Below the pieces are notes generated by a model. That model saw only the letters and a list, made by a program, of their open reading frames with translations, was not told where the DNA came from and made no database searches. The translations under genes were made by a program, and so were the position numbers. This document shows positions 5,974-9,806 of a stretch of DNA of 9,806 nt, one piece after another. The number at the start of each line of letters is the position of its first letter. Position 1 is the first letter of the stretch. This DNA is from Oscillospiraceae bacterium (GTDB lineage Bacteria; Bacillota; Clostridia; Oscillospirales; Ruminococcaceae), in assembly GCA_015067375.1 (NCBI GenBank), contig SVMQ01000062.1, positions 1 through 9,806 on the forward strand. Direction: 5' to 3'.

Positions 5974-5980
5974 CAATAGC

Positions 5981-6574
5981 TCAATAGCACCTTTTGCAGG
6001 CGACATATCCATGCTCCGTCGCTTCTGTCAGCGACATTGCCTCATAGGACTTCATACCCGAACAGTCCGACTTTCTGTGATACTTGCCCGATGAGCTGAC
6101 ATACACTGTGTTATTTACGGTAGTGACAACAGTCGTCGCCGCCGATATCGACGACTTCTCAGGCGGTGTTTCACTTACGGCAGCGCCGCTTGTCTGATTG
6201 CAAACGATACAGTCGATCAATATCATCTGCGAATCGGATATTTCCTTGATAGTACCGTTTACCTCAACAGGCTCGCCTATCGTCAGTCCCTCCAGATCAG
6301 TCAGAACAGTAATATCCGAACCATATCGGAACACTGTCATTCCGCTCTCCTCTTTGACAGGTTCAGCGGTAAAAGTTACAAATATTCCTCCCTTATCGGC
6401 AGAGCTTTCAGGCGCGTCTACCTCCTCAGAAACAGACTCTCTATACATTACCTGCTGGCAATCGATGGTCATGGAGCCGCTCTCATCATCTGATGCCGCG
6501 CCTAGCATTGCGCCACATAACACCATCGCACAAGTTCCGCCTGCAATAAAACGCTTGTGTATCTTCTCCATCAT
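5981..6574 (-). CDS. secreted protein with OB-fold-like domain and C-terminal His/Cys motif
   Basis: From the ATG at 6574 the protein has 197 residues; the ATG at 6571 is equally possible, and a GTG at 6580 is less likely because it overlaps AGGCGGTG, the only good ribosome site. Residues 1-28 are a signal peptide or membrane anchor. Residues 63-125 look like the small OB-fold of the tRNA_anti-like type (IFVTFTAEPV ... TDLEGLTIGEPVEVNGTIKEI ... MILIDCIV), though this rests on pattern only. A Ser/Thr-rich linker leads to residues 157-197 (VYVSSSGKYHRKSDCSGM ... VACKRCY). This motif ends many secreted Firmicutes proteins and resembles nuclease-associated or Ada-like metal sites; His166, Cys171, Cys193 and Cys196 could bind zinc. 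The function is unknown. It is a single-gene unit with a consensus promoter. Confidence 0.82.
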   Translation of the reverse strand: MMEKIHKRFIAGGTCAMVLCGAMLGAASDDESGSMTIDCQQVMYRESVSEEVDAPESSADKGGIFVTFTAEPVKEESGMTVFRYGSDITVLTDLEGLTIGEPVEVNGTIKEISDSQMILIDCIVCNQTSGAAVSETPPEKSSISAATTVVTTVNNTVYVSSSGKYHRKSDCSGMKSYEAMSLTEATEHGYVACKRCY

Positions 6575-6602
6575 CCGCACCGCCTGTTGTTACTCTTGTC
6601 TA

Positions 6603-6631
6603 ATTATACCCTACACCGGATAAAATGTCAA
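6603..6631 (-). promoter_or_regulatory. consensus sigma-A promoter of the 5981-6574 gene
   Basis: On the minus strand, TTGACA (6631-6626) and TATAAT (6608-6603) are both perfect and 17 bases apart. The start near 6596 leaves a leader of only about 20 bases, which supports the ATG at 6574 or 6571 as the start codon. Confidence 0.93.
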
Positions 6632-6701
6632 CATCCACCGAAATATATCGGAAAATGCAGGATAGGTCAAAATATGTTGTGCTGTTTAACATAAAACCAT
6701 A

Positions 6702-6714
6702 TACGATCATCGTA
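6702..6714. promoter_or_regulatory. short perfect palindrome upstream of the prepilin promoter
   Basis: TACGAT and ATCGTA flank a single C, giving a 13-base perfect inverted repeat. Its centre lies about 68 bp upstream of the predicted prepilin transcription start, a position used by activators. No regulator is identified and chance is not excluded. Confidence 0.35.
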
Positions 6715-6740
6715 CAAATTCACAAAAAACTCGATCTATG

Positions 6741-6769
6741 TTGCAAAATTATAAATATGGTGCTATAAT
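6741..6769 (+). promoter_or_regulatory. extended -10 promoter of the prepilin gene
   Basis: TTGCAA (6741-6746) and a perfect TATAAT (6764-6769) are 17 bases apart, with TGC just before the -10 making it an extended -10. The start near 6776 excludes the in-frame starts at 6738 and, in effect, 6786. Confidence 0.85.
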
Positions 6770-6809
6770 TAAAAAGGTAGTTATTATGGATGATGGTAAG
6801 GTGATATAT

Positions 6810-7271
6810 ATGAAAATATTGAACAGATTGAAACGCACTCGCGGCTTTACACTTGTTGAACTAGTCGTTGTGGTGGCTATAATAGGTGTGCTTGCCGCCT
6901 TGCTGATACCCACTCTCGCAAGCCATATTGACAACTCACACGAAACTTCCTGCATGATGGACTGCCGACACTTTATCACCGCCGCGCAGAACTCCATCAC
7001 AAAGCGTTATACCGAGAACACGCTGCGGGAGGTGACTGCCAATGCTGCTGCGGATCCGACCGCATTCATCATAGAATGCTTCGTGTTGGCAGAGCTGGAT
7101 GAAAACGGCGCTATACCACCAAAATATCACGCACAAATGACTATCACCAGCGGGGGAGATATCACAAACGCCATCTTCACAAACGGCGTGTATACCATAA
7201 CCTATGACAACGGAAGCTATACCGCTGAGCGCGGTTCACTTATAGACAGCTCCTCGCTGACTGTGATCTGA
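6810..7271 (+). CDS. type IV prepilin-like (pseudopilin) protein
   Basis: From the ATG at 6810 the protein has 153 residues. Residues 1-12 are a short basic leader ending RTRG; the prepilin peptidase site is Gly12|Phe13 with the conserved Glu17 (GFTLVELVVVVAIIGVLAALLIPTL), followed by the hydrophobic helix (13-36) that packs into the pilus core. The rest is a variable globular domain with three cysteines (48, 52, 80). An AAGGTGA site (6798-6804) precedes this ATG; an earlier ATG at 6786 would put its ribosome site at or before the predicted transcript start. Known members are cleaved and methylated by a peptidase such as PilD and assembled by PilB/PilC-like proteins, none of which is encoded here. 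It is thus an orphan subunit relying on machinery elsewhere, or a minor pilin. Confidence 0.92.
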   Translation: MKILNRLKRTRGFTLVELVVVVAIIGVLAALLIPTLASHIDNSHETSCMMDCRHFITAAQNSITKRYTENTLREVTANAAADPTAFIIECFVLAELDENGAIPPKYHAQMTITSGGDITNAIFTNGVYTITYDNGSYTAERGSLIDSSSLTVI

Positions 7272-7277
7272 TATATC

Positions 7278-7308
7278 AACGCACTCTGAAAAACAGGGTG
7301 CGTTTTTT
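7278..7308 (+). terminator. rho-independent terminator of the prepilin gene
   Basis: AACGCACTCTG (7278-7288), loop AAAAA, CAGGGTGCGTT (7294-7304) with one G-U pair, then a run of six T (7303-7308). It begins seven bases after the stop codon. Confidence 0.92.
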
Positions 7309-7345
7309 GCTAAGTCTCACAGCAAGGTCTGCATAAAAAAACCTC

Positions 7346-7374
7346 TTGATTATTTCACTGCACTGTGTTATACT
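7346..7374 (+). promoter_or_regulatory. promoter of the CapA-family gene
   Basis: TTGATT (7346-7351) and TATACT (7369-7374) are 17 bases apart, with TGT before the -10 (extended type). The start near 7381 leaves about 30 bases before the ATG at 7412, including AAAGGAG (7398-7404). Confidence 0.8.
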
Positions 7375-7411
7375 GTTTTTGTCACATAATATCGAATAAA
7401 GGAGTATTGAT

Positions 7412-8638
7412 ATGAAAAAAAGACTGTTATCCGTCTGCCTTGCAGCACTGCTTCTTACCTCATGTTCAAAAGTTCAAAGCAAGCCCGTAGACTCATCCAT
7501 ACCCGAAATATCTGCCGACGCCGTGCAGAGTACCACTTCCGCAACAACGACTAGCACGACCGCGACAACTACTGCTGAGCCTACCGAGGAAGCCGCTCCG
7601 CCCGAGCCTGAAATAACCTCCGTAAATATCGTGTGCGCAGGCGATAACCTCATACATGCCAATATATACAGACAGGCCAACGAGCGTGCAGGCGGCGACG
7701 GCTACGATTTCAGCTATCCATATCAGTATGTCAAGCACTACATAGAGGAAGCCGACCTTGCGATACTCAATCAGGAAACGATAATCACCGACGAGTTTGA
7801 GCCATCCACCTACCCCTGCTTCTGCACGCCTGAGGAAATGGGTCACGAGGTCATCGAAATGGGCTTTGACGCTATTTCGATAGGCAACAATCACATTCTC
7901 GACAAGGGCGAGGCGGGAATGCTTGCTACACTGGATTTCTGGAGTACAAACTACCCTGATATCCCCGTCTACGGTGGCTACAAAAACACAGAGGACATGA
8001 ACAACCTCCGCGCGCTTGAAGTAAACGGAATCAAGTTCGGTTTCCTCAGTTATATGGAGCACACTAACGGCCTGTCGCTTCCTGCCGGCTCCGAGTGCGA
8101 GCTTGTGTACCTCAGCGAGCTTGAGCTTATCGAGCAGCAGATAAAGGCTGCCAAAGAGGTATGCGACTGCGTTATCATCAGTCCGCATTTCGGCGTTGAA
8201 ACGACTAACGTAGTATCGGACAACCAGTACTACCTCGCACAGCTCTTCGCTGACTGGGGCGCTGATATCATAGTAGGCACCCAACCGCACACCATCCAGA
8301 CTATGGAGTACCTTGAAAAGGCTGACGGCGGTCAGGCATTCGTATTCTACTGCCTCGGCAACTTCCTGTCCTCGCAGGATTATGTGTACTGTCTTGTTGA
8401 GATGCTGGGCAGAATAACCGTCACAAAGAACCACACGACAGGCGAGATAACTCTCTCCAACGCTAACGCAGTGCCGCTTATCGACCACTACGACTACGGA
8501 TTTGCGAATGTACGCATCTATCCCTACTCCGAGTACACTGAGGAGCTTGCCAACGCGCACGGCTGCCCCGAGCTGACGATAGAGTTCATAGACTATCTTA
8601 TAGCACAGAATATCCCCGAGGAGTTCCTTTCCGAATAA
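7412..8638 (+). CDS. CapA-family (PGA_cap) lipoprotein
   Basis: The 408-residue protein begins with a lipoprotein signal (lipobox LTSC, Cys18), then a Ser/Thr/Ala/Glu-rich spacer (about 36-66). The CapA domain, a calcineurin-like metallophosphatase fold, spans about 70-320. Its motifs are all recognisable: GDNLIH (77-82), NQET (120-123) where NLE is usual, IGNNHILDKG (137-146), SPHFGVE (237-243), GTQPHTIQ (269-276) and YCLGNF (303-308). The best-known member, CapA/PgsA, takes part in poly-gamma-glutamate capsule synthesis, but most stand-alone members have no proven substrate and no capBC genes lie here. It is expected on the outer membrane face, with a cell-wall or surface-polymer role inferred. 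It starts seven bases after AAAGGAG, is a single-gene unit and is convergent with the next gene. Confidence 0.94.
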   Translation: MKKRLLSVCLAALLLTSCSKVQSKPVDSSIPEISADAVQSTTSATTTSTTATTTAEPTEEAAPPEPEITSVNIVCAGDNLIHANIYRQANERAGGDGYDFSYPYQYVKHYIEEADLAILNQETIITDEFEPSTYPCFCTPEEMGHEVIEMGFDAISIGNNHILDKGEAGMLATLDFWSTNYPDIPVYGGYKNTEDMNNLRALEVNGIKFGFLSYMEHTNGLSLPAGSECELVYLSELELIEQQIKAAKEVCDCVIISPHFGVETTNVVSDNQYYLAQLFADWGADIIVGTQPHTIQTMEYLEKADGGQAFVFYCLGNFLSSQDYVYCLVEMLGRITVTKNHTTGEITLSNANAVPLIDHYDYGFANVRIYPYSEYTEELANAHGCPELTIEFIDYLIAQNIPEEFLSE

Positions 8639-8680
8639 AAACATCCCTCACGAGCCAAAGAGCAGTAGCTGTAGAGAAGC

Positions 8681-8715
8681 AAAACCTGAGAAGTTTATTT
8701 TCTTCTCAGGTTTTT
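8681..8715. terminator. bidirectional terminator between convergent genes
   Basis: AAAACCTGAGAAG (8681-8693) and CTTCTCAGGTTTT (8702-8714) form a perfect 13-bp stem around an 8-base T-rich loop, with TTTTT on the right and AAAA on the left. It can end the CapA gene (stop at 8638) and, read on the minus strand, the 8729-9370 gene. Confidence 0.93.
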
Positions 8716-8728
8716 GTTATTTATAATT

Positions 8729-9370
8729 TTAATCAGTTTCAAAATCGAGAATTTTACGTTTTTTATCATTGTTATCAATCGTGTAAACCACAAACCAAGT
8801 GAAGGCTTCGGTATAATCTTCGAAACTGCATTCTATGTCCGTATCCCTCTTAAATTCATCAATATTTAATTCATTCTCTACTTTGATACATATTTTGACA
8901 GGCATATTATCACGACGATTTTTCTTCCTATAGTGAGGTATATAGTTTTTACTATCATCACTGATCTCTTTGCAGAATTTTCCATAATAACCATGATATC
9001 TGCTGTCATAAATAATGTATTCCTTATCACATTCAGTACATTTTACTTTATACGATGTTATATGTGCAAACGCTGGTGCAGGGGGAATAAACACCTCCTC
9101 TTTTGGTCCGTTCATGTTATGCGTGAAATATACCCAACGATGTAGAATTCCGTTTTCGTCTTTCGTACAAGAAGAAAAACAACCTCCTGTAACAGAGTAA
9201 CGTAACGCATCATAATAAGGTTTGCATATTTCTTTCTCTTTTTTATCGAGATAGCTCTCATACAAATCGAATTTAAAACATCCACATTGACACTTCAAAT
9301 TAAAAGACGTAATTTTATTTTTGGTTTTTTCACAATATGCAATATCTTTCAAATAGTTTGGAACAGGCAC
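8729..9370 (-). CDS. AT-rich, cysteine-rich protein of unknown function
   Basis: I do not recognise this family. With the GTG start at 9370 it has 213 residues; that start follows a clean AAGGAG (9384-9379) by eight bases. In-frame ATGs at 9388 and 9403 lack ribosome sites, and the TATAAT at 9412-9407 would start transcription near 9400, too late for the ATG at 9403. There is no signal peptide or membrane segment, so it should be cytoplasmic. Ten cysteines include KCQCGC (26-31) and CTEC (111-114), spaced like a zinc-ribbon or treble-clef site, plus Cys64 and Cys68. The C-terminal part is acidic and aromatic (FTWFVVYTIDNNDKKRKILDFETD). Base composition is clearly lower in GC than the neighbours (17 G/C of 60 at 8941-9000, against 31 of 60 at 1981-2040), hinting at foreign origin. 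Confidence 0.75.
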   Translation of the reverse strand: MPVPNYLKDIAYCEKTKNKITSFNLKCQCGCFKFDLYESYLDKKEKEICKPYYDALRYSVTGGCFSSCTKDENGILHRWVYFTHNMNGPKEEVFIPPAPAFAHITSYKVKCTECDKEYIIYDSRYHGYYGKFCKEISDDSKNYIPHYRKKNRRDNMPVKICIKVENELNIDEFKRDTDIECSFEDYTEAFTWFVVYTIDNNDKKRKILDFETD

Positions 9371-9406
9371 AGGTAACACTCCTTCCATCTCGAAAAAATA
9401 CATGAT

Positions 9407-9412
9407 ATTATA
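9407..9412 (-). promoter_or_regulatory. possible -10 box of the 8729-9370 gene
   Basis: A perfect TATAAT on the minus strand (9412-9407). No convincing -35 lies 16-18 bases upstream, so this is a partial call; it mainly helps choose the downstream start codon. Confidence 0.4.
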
Positions 9413-9485
9413 ACTTTACAAATCTAAGTTTCGTGATATTCATTACAACAACTATGCTAGCCAAAATCAATAACCGAAGAAAGCA

Positions 9486-9523
9486 CAAAGCCACTTTTGA
9501 AATTAATGGCAAAAGCGGCTTTG
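9486..9523 (-). terminator. long hairpin downstream of the purine nucleoside phosphorylase gene
   Basis: CAAAGCCACTTTTG (9486-9499) and CAAAAGCGGCTTTG (9510-9523) pair over 14 positions around a 10-base loop. As minus-strand RNA the one non-Watson-Crick position is a G-U pair, while as plus-strand RNA it is an A-C mismatch, so the structure favours minus-strand transcription. The following bases there (TGCTTTCTTC) are T-rich. It probably ends the gene at 9576-9806. Confidence 0.65.
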
Positions 9524-9539
9524 TAATACATCTATATTG

Positions 9540-9564
9540 CCCTCACTCCAATACTGTGTGAGGG
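9540..9564 (-). terminator. short hairpin just after the purine nucleoside phosphorylase stop
   Basis: CCCTCAC (9540-9546) and GTGAGGG (9558-9564) form a 7-bp stem with an 11-base loop, 11 bases past the stop codon on the minus strand. It has no good T-run, so it may stabilise the 3' end or work together with the longer hairpin at 9486-9523. Confidence 0.5.
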
Positions 9565-9575
9565 ATATCTTATTG

Positions 9576-9806
9576 TCACTTTACCGCTGCAATATCCTTG
9601 ATAGAGCGTGTTACAAGGCGCTTGAACAGCGGAGCAACGCGGTCAGCGGTCTCCTGCACCTCTGCATGGGTGAGCGGATTCTGCGAGATGCCTGCCGCAA
9701 GGTTGCTTATGCAGCTAATTCCGCATATCTCCATACCTGCATGACGCGCCGCCATTGCCTCAATAGCTGTAGACATTCCCACTGCGTCTGCTCCCAGCAC
9801 AGAATA
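9576..9806 (-). CDS. purine nucleoside phosphorylase, C-terminal end (runs off right edge)
   Basis: The frame is open from the right edge to a stop at 9576 and gives the last 76 residues. Its opening residues YSVLGADAVGMST and the following ARHAGMEICGISCISN match the trimeric PNP family (human-type PNP: WGADVVGMSTVPE ... ARHCGLRVFGFSLITN). These enzymes split purine nucleosides with phosphate into base and ribose 1-phosphate in the cytoplasm, for salvage. The asparagine of CISN corresponds to the family's conserved base-binding Asn, and the Glu-Ala-Met after GMSTAI lies in the helix that follows. A GTG at 9800 is internal to the conserved motif and is not a start. The symbol (punA, pnp or similar) cannot be settled from this fragment. 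Confidence 0.9.
   Translation of the reverse strand, partial: YSVLGADAVGMSTAIEAMAARHAGMEICGISCISNLAAGISQNPLTHAEVQETADRVAPLFKRLVTRSIKDIAAVK

Noticed and set aside
6738..6809. Upstream starts for the prepilin (6738 and ATG at 6786)
   Set aside because: 6738 precedes the promoter and 6786 would have its ribosome site at or before the transcript start; the ATG at 6810 gives a normal short prepilin leader.
7493..8644. A 383-codon open frame on the minus strand, opposite the CapA gene
   Set aside because: All CapA motifs lie on the plus strand; the antisense product is low-information and lacks a promoter.
8933..9200. Plus-strand small open frames opposite the Cys-rich gene
   Set aside because: They lack ribosome sites and family features; the minus-strand frame has a ribosome site, a -10 box and a terminator.

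Overview
The window looks like chromosomal DNA of a dockerin-bearing, low-to-moderate GC Clostridia member of the Ruminococcus type (Oscillospiraceae). The support is a secreted type I dockerin protein, two BspA-type leucine-rich-repeat lipoproteins, the LL-diaminopimelate aminotransferase branch of lysine synthesis, a small ferredoxin-thioredoxin reductase catalytic protein beside thioredoxin (typical of anaerobes), and strong AGGAGG-type ribosome sites with sigma-A promoters. Genus is an inference from gene content; species cannot be read from the sequence.

Layout. Positions 1-801 (minus) hold the N-terminal 267 residues of a BspA-like lipoprotein that runs off the left edge. It is divergent from a 100-residue XRE/Cro-like regulator (956-1258, plus), and a perfect 10-bp inverted repeat (881-909) sits between the two. 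dapL (1387-2589, plus) has its own promoter and ends at two stacked hairpins that also serve the convergent minus-strand cluster. That cluster reads FTR-like protein (4121-4327), thioredoxin (3807-4115) and a second BspA-like lipoprotein (2669-3769) with ten 23-residue repeats. Divergent from it is a secreted, non-catalytic dockerin protein (4544-5932, plus), closed by a strong terminator. Next come a secreted protein with an OB-fold-like middle and a His/Cys C-terminal motif (5981-6574, minus), an orphan type IV prepilin-like protein (6810-7271, plus), a CapA-family lipoprotein (7412-8638, plus), an AT-rich Cys-rich protein of unknown function (8729-9370, minus), and the C-terminal end of a purine nucleoside phosphorylase (9576-9806, minus).

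How the genes fit together. Six of the eleven genes encode exported or surface-anchored proteins: three lipoproteins, the dockerin protein, the small secreted protein and the prepilin. Most are single-gene units with their own near-consensus promoter and hairpin terminator, so this is a mosaic of independent units rather than one pathway. The exception is the FTR-like/trx/LRR cluster, where a redox pair is co-oriented with a surface lipoprotein. The most interesting items are the regulator/operator/lipoprotein arrangement at the left, the unusual cysteine spacing of the FTR-like protein, and the AT-rich orphan near the right end. No RNA genes, insertion sequences or CRISPR arrays were seen. 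No gene-free stretch exceeds 300 bases; the longest (about 6575-6809, 4328-4543 and 9371-9575) hold promoters and hairpins described below.
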